The notes under the pieces were generated by a model, which did not search any database, was not told where the DNA came from, and saw only the letters and a program-made list of their open reading frames with translations. The translations under genes were made by a program, and so were the position numbers. This document shows, piece after piece, positions 24,850-35,615 of a DNA stretch of 64,000 bases (the first letter of the stretch is position 1; every line of letters starts with the position of its first letter). The DNA is from an uncultured Paenibacillaceae bacterium. Lineage in GTDB: Bacteria > Bacillota > Bacilli > Aneurinibacillales > Aneurinibacillaceae. The DNA lies in NCBI GenBank assembly GCA_946478845.1, contig CAMLDI010000006.1, forward strand, positions 1 through 64,000, given 5' to 3'.

Positions 24850-25506
24850 TCAATCTAATTTTTCTTCGTTTAGACTCTCTTCTTCTAATTCAGAAACAGT
24901 CTCAGGTTCCCACTCCATTTCATCTTCTTCCCTGGACTGAAACCAGCCAAAGCGAATAAAAAGCCCTAACACAAAATCTACAAGAAAATGGGAAAGAATG
25001 GAGGTCCAGAGAGAGCCTGTCACTTGATAAATCCAGCCAAAAGCTAAACTTATTAAGAAAACAACAAGGACCATGATCCATTTTTTTAAGTAGCGGACAT
25101 GAATGACGGTAAAAATAATACTTGCCCACCATAACCCAATAAATTCCTGAATCACACCCCGAAATAACACTTCTTCAGTAAACGCTACCAGAAACGTAAC
25201 GAAAAAAATATGGAAGTAACCAAGGTTGCGAAAGATTTTTTCATTAATTCCCCCATCATCAAATTCATCATCAGGGAGCAAAGCGTTTAACACTACTTCT
25301 AATAAAATAATCCCAATCCCAATGCCAAAACCATACCAGAGAGAGGAGAGAGTCCCAGGAAATGCAAAAAAATCACCCCAACTCCGTTCCTCACCAATTA
25401 TAAAAAAATAAGCCAATAACAAGCCAATAAGAAGTAAAATCCCCTGGGTTAAATATAAATTATAAACTAAAATCCGACTGTCTAGCTTTTTTATCCGTGG
25501 ATCCAT
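24850..25506 (-). CDS. ypbD: CPBP-family intramembrane metalloprotease (YpbD-like)
   Basis: 218 aa with about six or seven membrane segments. The CPBP/CAAX motifs are present: EEVLFRGVIQEF (the EExxxR motif, near residue 118), a histidine in VIHVRYLKK, and HFLVDF near the C-terminus. The C-terminal 25 residues are acidic. The frame extends 72 bases upstream into recS; the ATG at 25504-25506 follows GGGGAAAGGGG and is chosen. The 47-base overlap with recS implies coupling. B. subtilis has ypbD next to recS too. Substrate unknown. Confidence 0.87.
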   Translation of the reverse strand: MDPRIKKLDSRILVYNLYLTQGILLLIGLLLAYFFIIGEERSWGDFFAFPGTLSSLWYGFGIGIGIILLEVVLNALLPDDEFDDGGINEKIFRNLGYFHIFFVTFLVAFTEEVLFRGVIQEFIGLWWASIIFTVIHVRYLKKWIMVLVVFLISLAFGWIYQVTGSLWTSILSHFLVDFVLGLFIRFGWFQSREEDEMEWEPETVSELEEESLNEEKLD

Positions 25507-27051
25507 GGTTTCCCCTTTCCCCGTTTGTGATAGGAAATAGTTGATGCAATACCTCTTCCCAATCCCATTCTTTTTCATCTACTATTTCCTCTTTCTCCTT
25601 TTGCCTGTAAATGGAATGGTCAATGCCACAGAAATCACAACAGTTGGCTACAAAAGAAAGATCCTCTTCCTGAAAGTATCGGGTAATCCCTAGCCTTCTG
25701 CAACTGTCTTCCTCAACCCAGGCAATGAATTCATTTAAACGGCGAAAACGAATTTGTTTACGCTTATTCATGGAGAAAACTAATTTTTCAACATCAGGTG
25801 CAGGCAATGAAGTCCGGGAGAAACTCCATCCATCCCACCTTCGCTCCAACCCTGCAAGAAACTGGTTTTGTTCTAAATAAAACAACAAAACCGATAATTG
25901 TTGTTCTGTAAATCCCCATGTTTCTTTTCCTTTTTCCAAAGACAACCTACCAGCCCCCACTGGCAATTGGGAAAATTGCATAAGAAAGTCTTTCATTTGT
26001 TGTGGTTGAGGATATTCTTCTGTGATCAATTGCCCGGGAAGAATTCCGTCTTCCGGAGAATAGAGGAGACATGCATACCCGGGTACACCATCCCGGCCAA
26101 TTCGCCCCACTTCCTGAATATAAGATTCCATGTCAGGGGGCAAATGATAATGAATCACGAAGCGAATATCCGGTTTATCAATCCCCATGCCAAAGGCATT
26201 AGTGGCAAAAATAATCTTTAATTCATTCATTAGAAATTGCTGTTGGATTAATAACCGTTCTTCCCCATCCATACCCCCATGATAATAGGCACACTGTTCC
26301 ACACCTTCTTTACGGGCGAATTCACAGGCCTGTTCAGCCCCCTGTCTGGAACGAAAATAAACAATTCCCGGCCCTTCTAATTGCAGGAGAAAATGAAGCA
26401 AGGCCTCTTTTTTATCCTGTTCATCATGAACTTTTACAACATCATAAGCAATATTTATTCGGTTCATATTTTGTTTTATTATATGGTTTTGTGGTATTTG
26501 TAAATGATTACATATATCATCCCTTACATCAGGGGTGGCTGTTGCTGTGAGAGCAAGAACCACCGGGTTGCCCAGTTTTTGCACAGGTTCAAGCAATCGT
26601 TGATAATCTGTGCGAAAATCATGGCCCCATTGGGAAATGCAATGGGCTTCATCTACAACGAATAGAGAAACCGTTAACAGAGAAAGTTGCTTTAAAAAAG
26701 AATCCTGTTGCAATTTTTCGGGGGATATGTAAAGCAATTTGATTTTTCCTGCTCTCAGTTTTTCTATTTTTCTATGGTATTCCTCTTTGCTTAAGGAACT
26801 GTTTATGTATTCAACAGGCTGAATTCCTTTCCCTTTTAATTGCTGTACCTGGTCTGCCATTAAGGAAATCAGAGGTGAGACCACCAGGGTAATGCCTGGC
26901 AAAAGTAAAGAGGGCAATTGATAACAAATGGACTTTCCTCCCCCTGTTGCCAGTATGGCCAGGGAGTTTTGCCTTGCAAAAATGGATTGAATGATTTCCC
27001 ATTGACCGGGACGAAAGGAATCATAGCCGAAAAAATGGTGCAGAGCCCGGG

Positions 27052-27070
<19 letters not shown>
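25460..27070 (-). CDS. recS: RecQ-family ATP-dependent DNA helicase (RecS)
   Basis: 536 aa. Motif 0 (FFGYDSFRPGQ), Walker A (ATGGGKSICYQLP), DEAH box (VDEAHCISQWGHDFR), motif IV-VI residues and QEVGRIGRDG place it in RecQ. A zinc-binding cluster follows (CRRLGIT...NCCDFCG, four cysteines near residues 460-490). No HRDC domain is evident. The short RecQ paralogue of B. subtilis, RecS/YpbC, lies in the same ypbB-ypbC-ypbD order, so I use recS. The ATG at 27068-27070 has TGGAGGA upstream. Confidence 0.92.
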
Positions 27071-28515
<1,445 letters not shown>

Positions 28516-28523
28516 TCTATTAG

Positions 28524-28560
28524 AAAACCACCTGGAGAATTTTCTCAACAGGTGGTTTTC
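28524..28560 (+). terminator. Terminator between fer and the DUF1284 gene
   Basis: AAAACCACCTG / CAGGTGGTTTT, a perfect 11-bp stem around a loop of about 14 bases, between convergent genes; could serve both. Confidence 0.85.
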
Positions 28561-28568
28561 ACTTACCC

Positions 28569-28985
28569 CTACCTTTTATTGCGCAACCGGGCAACCCCTT
28601 CCTTACACATCCCATAACGCAACCAGGAACATTCATAACATAATCTGTCTAAGTCCTCTGGTGCCACTTTTTCCTCTGTTAACTCCACTAAATGGCTTTT
28701 TAAATAAATACCCCCCTTTTTTAATCCTAAATAATCCAACACCCTGCCATCCATGGTTTGAATTTTTCCTTCTGCATCATAAGAAGACTGGCAACCACCC
28801 TCCCCTCTATTTGGGCATGCCTTACACAATAAATCAGACTGTTCTTCAACCTGAATGGGCCCATCTTGCGCTTTATCCCGTATAAAGTGGACCACTTCTT
28901 CCATTTTCTTAATAAAATCCTGGCTATACCCCATTCCCTGAAACCCATGGACACAAAGCAAATGATGACCACGCAATTTGATCAT
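28569..28985 (-). CDS. DUF1284 protein
   Basis: 138 aa, begins MIKLRGHHLLCVHGFQGMGYS, the family signature. Eight or so cysteines occur, including CKACPNRGEGGC (near residues 54-65) and CYECSWLRYGMC near the end, a possible metal or iron-sulfur site. The function of the family is unknown. It is convergent with fer and shares its terminator. The pairing with fer may be coincidental. Confidence 0.88.
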   Translation of the reverse strand: MIKLRGHHLLCVHGFQGMGYSQDFIKKMEEVVHFIRDKAQDGPIQVEEQSDLLCKACPNRGEGGCQSSYDAEGKIQTMDGRVLDYLGLKKGGIYLKSHLVELTEEKVAPEDLDRLCYECSWLRYGMCKEGVARLRNKR

Positions 28986-29113
28986 TTTTTCATCTCCTCA
29001 ATTAGACTTTACATCTTTTTCACATGTTGTTAGAATAATATGGGTAGGCAAGAAAAAAAGACGAACATTTTTTATAATTTATTGCATAATGTTAAGTTTT
29101 TTATAAAACCTTA

Positions 29114-29143
29114 TTGACGAAACTTGCAGTATCATGGTAGATT
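29114..29143 (+). promoter_or_regulatory. Promoter of the serA T-box leader
   Basis: TTGACG (29114-29119), 18-base spacer, TAGATT (29138-29143). The transcript would start near 29150, just before the first leader helix. Confidence 0.5.
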
Positions 29144-29159
29144 GTTACCATAACAAAAT

Positions 29160-29440
29160 GATAACTTAACAGCGATGACAGAGAAAGACGGGAGTTCGGA
29201 ATCTCCAGAGAGCCGGTGGTCGCTGCAAACCGGTGTTTCCCCTTCTGTTTAGCACTCAATAGCTGGCAGGCTGAACCAATTGTAGTAGGTCTGAACGGTT
29301 GCTCCGTTACAAGCACAGTCATTAGTAATTCTATGTGACTGGTTAAGGCTGCATTTGTGAAAATGCAGCAAATGAGGGTGGTACCGCGAAACAACCTTTC
29401 GTCCCTCACTACAATTGTAGTGAGACGGAAGGTTTTTTTA
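29160..29440 (+). promoter_or_regulatory. T-box leader of serA
   Basis: Transcription-attenuation leader that senses an uncharged tRNA. The T-box AGGGTGGTACCGCG lies at 29375-29388, with the AGAGAGCCGG ... GCTGCAAACCGG stem I apex upstream. The terminator is AACCTTTCGTCCCTCAC... / GTGAGACGGAAGGTT followed by seven T, ending near 29440. In stem I the triplet AGC (29251-29253), followed by A, sits on the 3' side of an internal loop under the CTTCTG helix. AGC is a serine codon, which fits regulation of serA by tRNA-Ser. The specifier assignment is by hand folding and is less sure than the T-box itself. Confidence 0.93.
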
Positions 29441-29494
29441 CTTTCAATCATGGTCAAGCTATTAAATGTTATATGTACTTTGGAGGTGCAGTAA

Positions 29495-31078
29495 ATGTTT
29501 AAAGTTTTAGTAAGTGACCCCTTAAGTGAATTCGGGATCCAAAAGCTTCTAGATGCCCCTGATGTTCAAGTGGACAGAAAAACAGGCCTTTCTGAAGCAG
29601 AGCTCATCGAGATTATTGGCGAATATGATGCCCTTCTCGTTCGTAGCCAAACAAAAGTAACACCTGCAATCATTGAAGCCGGGAAAAAATTGAAAGCCAT
29701 TGGCCGCGCAGGTGTTGGGGTTGATAACATTGATTTAAATGCCGCTACCAATGCTGGTGTTGTTGTCATCAACGCTCCAGATGGAAATACCATTTCTACT
29801 GCTGAGCACAGCTTTGCCATGATTATGGCTCTTGCTCGTAAAATCCCAATGGCATACAAAAAATTAGTGGATGGGGAATGGGATCGCAAATCCTTTACCG
29901 GTGTAGAGTTAAACAAGAAAACTCTTGCGGTAGTTGGTCTTGGCCGTATTGGTGCTGAAGTTGCAAAACGTGGCCAGGCGTTCGGCATGAACGTGGTTGC
30001 TTATGATCCATTCTTAACTGAAGAACGCGCTGAAAAATTAGGCGTTGAATACGCAACATTAGATCAAGCTGTTTCTAAAGCCGATTTCATTACCGTTCAC
30101 ACCCCATTAACAAAAGATACAAAATATCTTATTAACACAAAACAATTTGAATTAATGAAAGAAGGCGTTCGCATCGTTAACTGTGCCCGTGGCGGGATTA
30201 TTAGCGAAAAAGCCCTTCTTGAAGCATTAGAAAGCGGAAAAGTAGCTGGAGCTGCTCTTGATGTATACGAATCTGAACCGCCAGTTGACAATCCATTAGT
30301 TGGCCATCCAAAAGTAGTTGTAACTCCTCACCTTGGCGCATCTACTGTTGAGGCTCAAGAGAATGTTGCCATCGATGTATCTGAAGAAATTCTTAAAATT
30401 TTACATGATGAACCATTCAAAAATGCAGTAAACTTACCTTCTATTCCAGCAGCAATTATGGAAGTGGTTCAACCTTATTTCGAACTTAACGAAAAACTTG
30501 GCCAATTTATTGCCCAAACCGCTGTTGGCGCTTTAAAAGAAGTTGTAGTTACCTATTCCGGGGATTTAACAGATATTGATACCCGTCCAATCACTCGCGC
30601 TACGTTAAAAGGCATTCTTTCTTATCACCTTGGTGAAAGTGCAAACTACATTAACGCACCAATCCTTGCCAAAAGCCGTGGCATTGAAGTAACTGAACAA
30701 AAATCTTCCTACACTGGCGGATTTGCAACGTTAATTACAGTTACCTTAAAAACCAGCCAGGAAGAAAAATCTATTTCCGGAACCCTCTTAAACGGTTATG
30801 GTTCTAGAATCGTGAAAATTGATGGCTACTCCATCGATTTAGCTCCAAGCGGAAACCTTCTTCTTGTACACCACAACGACCGTCCTGGTGTAATCGGCCG
30901 CGTTGGTTCTATCCTTGGCAGCAACAACGTAAACATCGCGACCATGCAAGTTGGCCGTAAAGATGTTGGCGGTAACGCAATTATGCTTCTTACTGTTGAT
31001 AAAGAAGTTCAACCTGAAGTTCTTGACCAACTTGGTGAACTTAGCGAAATTGCCAGCGTTACGCAAGTTGAATTGTAA
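29495..31078 (+). CDS. serA: D-3-phosphoglycerate dehydrogenase
   Basis: First enzyme of serine synthesis, oxidising 3-phosphoglycerate with NAD+. 527 aa, the long form. Substrate-binding domain parts flank an NAD-binding domain with VVGLGRIGAEVAKR (near residue 147), the catalytic arginine in NCARGGI and the histidine in TPHLGAST. A middle allosteric domain and a C-terminal ACT domain (HHNDRPGVIGRVGSILG) follow. GGAGGTG precedes the ATG. Expression is governed by the T-box leader, probably by serine supply. Confidence 0.97.
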   Translation: MFKVLVSDPLSEFGIQKLLDAPDVQVDRKTGLSEAELIEIIGEYDALLVRSQTKVTPAIIEAGKKLKAIGRAGVGVDNIDLNAATNAGVVVINAPDGNTISTAEHSFAMIMALARKIPMAYKKLVDGEWDRKSFTGVELNKKTLAVVGLGRIGAEVAKRGQAFGMNVVAYDPFLTEERAEKLGVEYATLDQAVSKADFITVHTPLTKDTKYLINTKQFELMKEGVRIVNCARGGIISEKALLEALESGKVAGAALDVYESEPPVDNPLVGHPKVVVTPHLGASTVEAQENVAIDVSEEILKILHDEPFKNAVNLPSIPAAIMEVVQPYFELNEKLGQFIAQTAVGALKEVVVTYSGDLTDIDTRPITRATLKGILSYHLGESANYINAPILAKSRGIEVTEQKSSYTGGFATLITVTLKTSQEEKSISGTLLNGYGSRIVKIDGYSIDLAPSGNLLLVHHNDRPGVIGRVGSILGSNNVNIATMQVGRKDVGGNAIMLLTVDKEVQPEVLDQLGELSEIASVTQVEL

Positions 31079-31098
31079 TTTTTATATTCAAATAAATC

Positions 31099-31136
31099 AA
31101 TTCCCCTTCTCAAATGAGGTAGGGGATTTTTTTTCG
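31099..31136 (+). terminator. Terminator of serA
   Basis: AATTCCCCTTCTC-aaat-GAGGTAGGGGATT, interrupted stem, then eight T. Confidence 0.8.
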
Positions 31137-31194
31137 GATATATGGTAAAATCTATTAAAAAATTGGGCTGTTGCCCTTTAAAGGGGACCTGCTA

Positions 31195-32211
31195 ATGATT
31201 ATTATTCGAGCTTTGCTTTTAAAATTAATAAAGATGCAAAGTTTAACTCTAATAATAGTGACAATATTCCTGATATTATGCAGTGCTTTTGCCATCCACT
31301 TCATTGAGCCAGAAACCTTTGAATCCCCTTTTGATGGTCTCTGGTGGGTAATGACGACAATAACAACCGTTGGTTATGGAGACCTCTACCCAAAATCGGT
31401 TGGAGGACGCATTTTTGCCTTTTTCCTCTTCTTAACAGGAATTGGCCTGATCAGTTTAACCATTGGAAAAATCCTGGATACTTTCACCTTATATCATAAA
31501 AGAATGGAGGAAGGGAAATTGGACTTTAAAGGAAAAGATCATATTATTATCATTGGCTGGGGTAAAAAAGCCGAGTTAGCTATTTTGGAGATTAAATCCA
31601 GTTATCCGGAACAAGGGATTGTCATTATTGATAAATTAGATAAGGCACCCATCATGGAAAAAAATATCCATTTTATTAGCGGCAGTCCCCTTGACACACC
31701 AACTTTAGAGAAAGCAAATTTAAAAGAGGCCTATTCCGTCATTATTTTTGCCGATGAAAAAATGATGGATTATGATCTCGCCGACAATAAATCTGCTGCC
31801 ATTGCTGTAAAAATTGAAGGATTAGCTACCCATGTCCGAACCATTGTTGAAATCCTTTCAAAAGACCATCTGGATATTTTCAAATATACCAAAGTAGATG
31901 ATTTTATTTTTCCACATGAAACCGTTTCCCATCTTGCTGTTCGTTCTGCCTTTTCTGATGGCATATCCACACTGTTTACCCAATTAGTGAGCAACCAGGT
32001 TGGGCCCGATGTATTTGAAATTAAACCTCACAAAGAATGGAAAACCTACAACGATGCATTTCAAACCCTCTTAGCACAGGGGGCTACCTTAATCTCTGCA
32101 GGAGAGGACCTTACCATAAACTCACGCTTACATGAACCCATTCCCCCTAATGAACGGCTCTTTGTCATCTGTACCAAAGAAACATACCAAAAACTCAAGA
32201 TTCCCCAATAA
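31195..32211 (+). CDS. Potassium channel protein with RCK (TrkA-N) domain
   Basis: 338 aa. Two membrane helices (about residues 15-36 and 71-95) flank a pore loop with the selectivity filter TVGYGD at residues 58-63. A cytoplasmic Rossmann-type RCK domain follows from residue 113, with IIIIGWGKKAE, and a C-terminal RCK subdomain follows. This is the YugO/MthK-like architecture: a ligand-gated K+ channel. The start ATG at 31195 follows GGGGACC; the longer frame begins 24 bases earlier without a better site. The next gene is a small flavoprotein 82 bases downstream, separated by a terminator. Confidence 0.92.
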   Translation: MIIIRALLLKLIKMQSLTLIIVTIFLILCSAFAIHFIEPETFESPFDGLWWVMTTITTVGYGDLYPKSVGGRIFAFFLFLTGIGLISLTIGKILDTFTLYHKRMEEGKLDFKGKDHIIIIGWGKKAELAILEIKSSYPEQGIVIIDKLDKAPIMEKNIHFISGSPLDTPTLEKANLKEAYSVIIFADEKMMDYDLADNKSAAIAVKIEGLATHVRTIVEILSKDHLDIFKYTKVDDFIFPHETVSHLAVRSAFSDGISTLFTQLVSNQVGPDVFEIKPHKEWKTYNDAFQTLLAQGATLISAGEDLTINSRLHEPIPPNERLFVICTKETYQKLKIPQ

Positions 32212-32227
32212 CCGGGGAATTTTTTTC
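32199..32227 (+). terminator. Terminator of the K+ channel gene
   Basis: ATTCCCC-aataa-cc-GGGGAAT followed by TTTTTTT; it overlaps the last codons of the channel gene. Confidence 0.8.
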
Positions 32228-32293
32228 TTTTTCCTTAATAAATTTTATTGAAAAGAATGCTATTCCTAATCCCACTAAAGGAGGTTATCACCC

Positions 32294-32857
32294 ATGTACG
32301 ACATTGCCATTATTGGAGCAGGACCAGCTGGGGCCAGTGCCGCCCTTTTTTCTGCAAAAGCAGGGAAAAAAGTCCTTGTGATTGACCATGACAAAAGCAT
32401 AACCAAACGAGCCAGAATGGAAAATCATTATGGGGTTATGGAAATATCAGGTCCAGACCTAATTGAATTAGGAAAAAAGCAAGCCAACAAGTTTGGGGCA
32501 AAAATCGTGCAATGTACAGCCAAGAATATTACAAAGCAAGAAACAGGTTTTATTATTGAAACGGATCAATGGAGTTATGAGGCACACCAAATCATTCTGG
32601 CGACTGGCATATCCGTAGAATTAGCAGATAAAATGGGATTAACCAGTAAACCTGCTACAGAACCCCGGATTAAAACGGTGATTGAAACGGATACTCAAGG
32701 GAAAACAAATATTGAGGGAATTTGGGCTGCTGGAACTGTAGCTGGTGTCAGTGTCCACACCATTATTACTGCTGGGGATGGAGCGAAAGTTGCCATTAAT
32801 CTGGTAAGCGAACTTAACGGGCAACGGTATGTGGATCATGATGTGATGAAGGAGTAG
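32294..32857 (+). CDS. Single-domain FAD-binding oxidoreductase-like protein
   Basis: 187 aa, about 60 percent of the length of thioredoxin reductase. The N-terminal FAD motif GAGPAGASAAL (residues 8-18) and the C-terminal IWAAGTVAG motif that closes the FAD site are both present. The NAD(P)H-binding insert and the CxxC redox pair between them are missing, and the chain passes directly from ATGIS to the C-terminal part. It could be an FAD carrier or a half-enzyme needing a partner. AAAGGAGG precedes the ATG. It forms its own transcription unit. The reading frame has no sign of a recent deletion. Confidence 0.85.
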   Translation: MYDIAIIGAGPAGASAALFSAKAGKKVLVIDHDKSITKRARMENHYGVMEISGPDLIELGKKQANKFGAKIVQCTAKNITKQETGFIIETDQWSYEAHQIILATGISVELADKMGLTSKPATEPRIKTVIETDTQGKTNIEGIWAAGTVAGVSVHTIITAGDGAKVAINLVSELNGQRYVDHDVMKE

Positions 32858-32881
32858 AAGCTGTTACACAGCATCTATAAC

Positions 32882-32922
32882 CAAAGAAAAACAGCACTTT
32901 TACGAGTGCTGTTTTTCTTTTT
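32882..32922. terminator. Bidirectional terminator
   Basis: AAAGAAAAACAGCAC / GTGCTGTTTTTCTTT, near-perfect 15-bp stem, between the convergent flavoprotein and HAD genes. Confidence 0.9.
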
Positions 32923-32935
32923 AAATTATGCTCCC

Positions 32936-34066
32936 CTATTTAACGATGGAAAGAATTTCGGTCATATCGTTTAAGATAAAATCTGCTTTTAACTCTTCGA
33001 ATTTGCTTCGTGCTTCCTGGCCGGTTAAACCAGTAAGGGTAGCAGCGAATTTACAGCCTATGGAACGTGCAGCCATATAATCTGCTACAGAGTCCCCTAC
33101 TACTAATACTTCATCCCCATTTTCAATAGGAAGGGATAAACCGAATACTTCATCATCAGAAGATTCCTTGCCAAGCAACCCTTTAATATAGCAATAAGGT
33201 TGAGGTTTCGCCAATGGCGCTTTTTCTGGAAAGCGTTTTTCTGCTTCAAGTACATCACTGGCAGAAACCACCCGATTGATTTCATAGTACTCTAAAAGTC
33301 CCATGGCTTTTAAAGGTTCAACGGTTTCAATGGTTGGACGGCCTGTACCAATACCAAGGGTTAATCCTTTATCTTTTAAAGTTTTCAAAACTTCAGCCAT
33401 TTTCGCTGGTTCAACAATTGGAATCTCATCGTTTAAGAAGCCCCTTTTTCCTTTTTGGAAAGCTTCCCGCCCAATAGAATCCTTAATTAAGCGATCTCCA
33501 AGATACCATTCCTGGAAGGTTTCCTGGCAAAGATCCCATAATTCACTGCTGCGGGAGAAAATAGTGGTTTCAATCCCTGTTCTGTCTTTTACAATTTCAT
33601 TAAGATAAAGAAGAATTGCCTGTTTTTGGGCTGTGCTTTTTTCAAAATCAGCGACAAAAGCAGCATAATCTACTTCAAAAGGTTCACCTGCAGCTAACTC
33701 ACGCACTTTGCCAATCACATCTCGATTAATTTGATTGGTCAAGATGTTCTGCACTTTTTCAGGATATTTCTTATGTAATTGGCTAAGAAGACGGACCAAT
33801 TGATAGGAGAAAGCTAAATAAACCATATCCCAGTTGGCATTAATTCCACGGGTTTTTATAAAATTTAATACTCTGTCAGTATCAAATACTTCATCCCGGA
33901 CCCTGCGAATAATATCTTCCATAGGGGCTGGTTCAAAATTTTCCCCCTGTAATCCTACATAATTAGGGCTATACAGCATTTCCCATACGGTTAATGCAGA
34001 GGCATCGAAGTATCTTTCCTCACTTAAGAGTACACCGTCTACGTCAAATAAAATGGTACGAAACAT
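32936..34066 (-). CDS. HAD-superfamily hydrolase
   Basis: 376 aa phosphatase-like protein. Motif I is FDVDGVLLS (residues 7-15), with the nucleophile Asp8 and the second Asp10. Motif II is the GIGTGRP region near residue 240, and motif IV is VVGDSVADYMAAR near the C-terminus. A long helical cap of roughly 200 residues lies between motifs I and II, longer than usual for a phosphoglycolate phosphatase. Substrate unknown. Single gene, convergent with the flavoprotein. Confidence 0.85.
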   Translation of the reverse strand: MFRTILFDVDGVLLSEERYFDASALTVWEMLYSPNYVGLQGENFEPAPMEDIIRRVRDEVFDTDRVLNFIKTRGINANWDMVYLAFSYQLVRLLSQLHKKYPEKVQNILTNQINRDVIGKVRELAAGEPFEVDYAAFVADFEKSTAQKQAILLYLNEIVKDRTGIETTIFSRSSELWDLCQETFQEWYLGDRLIKDSIGREAFQKGKRGFLNDEIPIVEPAKMAEVLKTLKDKGLTLGIGTGRPTIETVEPLKAMGLLEYYEINRVVSASDVLEAEKRFPEKAPLAKPQPYCYIKGLLGKESSDDEVFGLSLPIENGDEVLVVGDSVADYMAARSIGCKFAATLTGLTGQEARSKFEELKADFILNDMTEILSIVK

Positions 34067-34201
34067 TTCTTATTTTCCAGCTCCTCCAATAGTTTTGCTT
34101 CACAATATAATAGCATACCAATCTATTTTAACAAAAAATTCACTTTCTTGCCCGATTATTTGTCCTAGGATAAAATAAGAAAATAGAAAGGAGGAAGATT
34201 T

Positions 34202-34885
34202 ATGCAATATGAATCCTTAACAGGGAAAATCGCCGTTGTAACCGGTGCAAGCAAAGGAATTGGAAAAGCAATTACAAACCTTTTTGCCGAGAAAGGAGCC
34301 ATCGTTTATGCCCTTTCCCGCACCGTTGCAACAGATCCCATGCATGACAATGTGATTCCTGCTCCCTGCGATCTTACTGATGGCCAACAAGTATCCTCTG
34401 CCATTCAACAAATTATCAAAGAAAGAGGAACCATTGATTTTCTGATTAATAATGCAGGGATTGGACACTTTGCCCCTATTCATGAACTAGAAGAATCCCA
34501 ATGGGATGAAATGATGAATGTGAATTTAAAAGGGGCCTTTCTTTGTACTAAATATGTGGTCCCCCACCTCCTGGCTAAAGGGAGTGGACATATTATTAAT
34601 ATCTCCAGTGTAGCTGGCATTGAAGGTTTCCCTCGTGGCACAGGATATAGTGCCAGCAAATTTGGTTTAATGGGTTTAACCGATTCTTTAATGAAAGAAT
34701 TAAAACCCCACGGCATTAAAGTTTCTGTCATTTGTCCAGGATCCGTACAAACCCATTTTGGTGGAACAGAGCCAAAGGATTACGCCTTATTGCCGGAAGA
34801 TGTGGCTTTTATGGCCTATCAAATGGTTGCATCTCCCCAACGGGTAATCATGAACCAAGTAGTCATGCGGCCCAAGGTAAAATAG
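34202..34885 (+). CDS. Short-chain dehydrogenase/reductase
   Basis: 227 aa. Cofactor motif TGASKGIGKAI, NNAGIG, and the catalytic Ser-Tyr-Lys set (ISS near residue 136, then YSASK near residue 149) are complete. The closest functional class is 3-oxoacyl reductase-like SDRs, but substrate cannot be assigned. AAAGGAGGA precedes the ATG. It runs into the cyclophilin lipoprotein gene after 26 bases, so they may be cotranscribed. Confidence 0.9.
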   Translation: MQYESLTGKIAVVTGASKGIGKAITNLFAEKGAIVYALSRTVATDPMHDNVIPAPCDLTDGQQVSSAIQQIIKERGTIDFLINNAGIGHFAPIHELEESQWDEMMNVNLKGAFLCTKYVVPHLLAKGSGHIINISSVAGIEGFPRGTGYSASKFGLMGLTDSLMKELKPHGIKVSVICPGSVQTHFGGTEPKDYALLPEDVAFMAYQMVASPQRVIMNQVVMRPKVK

Positions 34886-34911
34886 AAAATAATGATAAAG
34901 GAAGGTTACGA

Positions 34912-35538
34912 ATGAAAAAGTCTTTTTTACATGCTTCTATGATTTTACTATTTACTCTTCTTGTTTTAACAGGCTGCTCCCTGGCACCTAAAGGCCCTGA
35001 ATACAAACAATGGACAAGTCCCCCGGCTATGGCCATAGATGTAAATAAAACTTACCTGGCCCACGTTGAAACCAATAAAGGGAACTTTACCATTGAACTT
35101 TTTGCCAAAGATGCACCAAAAACAGTGAATAACTTTGTCTTCCTTTCTAAGGAAAAATTTTACGATAATGTGTATTTTCATCGCATTGTGAAAAACTTCA
35201 TGATCCAAAGTGGAGATCCAAAAGGAACAGGGACAGGAGGACCTGGCTACTCAATTGAAGATGAACTTAGCCAAAAATATAAATATGAAAAAGGAATCGT
35301 GGCTATGGCCAACAAGGGCATGCCTAATACAGGGGGAAGCCAATTCTTTATCTGCACAGGACCCGGGGCTGATCCATTAAACAATCAACCTGACTACACC
35401 ATTTTTGGAAAAATAGTAAATGGAATGGATACTATTGATAAATTAAATGCAACCCCCGTAGGCCAAAATGCTAGCGGTGAATTCAGCTCTCCTACGGAAG
35501 AGGTCATAATCAAAACAGTGACCATTGAAGAAAAATAA
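34912..35538 (+). CDS. Cyclophilin-type peptidyl-prolyl isomerase lipoprotein
   Basis: 208 aa. The signal peptide ends in the lipobox VLTGC (Cys22), giving an extracytoplasmic membrane-anchored protein. The cyclophilin fold follows: FTIELFAKDAPKTVNNF, FHRIVKNFMIQSGDP, and the active-site words MPNTGGSQFFI. It probably assists folding of exported proteins. The ATG at 34912 follows AAAGGAAGG; a frame open far upstream overlaps the dehydrogenase and is not used. A second, cytoplasmic cyclophilin (ppiB) is at 59.7 kb. Confidence 0.93.
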   Translation: MKKSFLHASMILLFTLLVLTGCSLAPKGPEYKQWTSPPAMAIDVNKTYLAHVETNKGNFTIELFAKDAPKTVNNFVFLSKEKFYDNVYFHRIVKNFMIQSGDPKGTGTGGPGYSIEDELSQKYKYEKGIVAMANKGMPNTGGSQFFICTGPGADPLNNQPDYTIFGKIVNGMDTIDKLNATPVGQNASGEFSSPTEEVIIKTVTIEEK

Positions 35539-35615
35539 ATGCCCCTATAGCCTATGTCTAAAAAAACATGTAATATAGAAAATTGAGAGGATTTAGATTA
35601 AGGGGGATTTGCGTA

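Noticed and set aside
29101..29457. 118-codon minus-strand frame across the serA leader
   Set aside because: It lies entirely over the T-box RNA structure, whose conserved elements explain the sequence.
32294..32857. Pseudogene of thioredoxin reductase
   Set aside because: The frame is intact with a clean start and its own terminator, and both FAD motifs are preserved, so a stable single-domain form is more likely.
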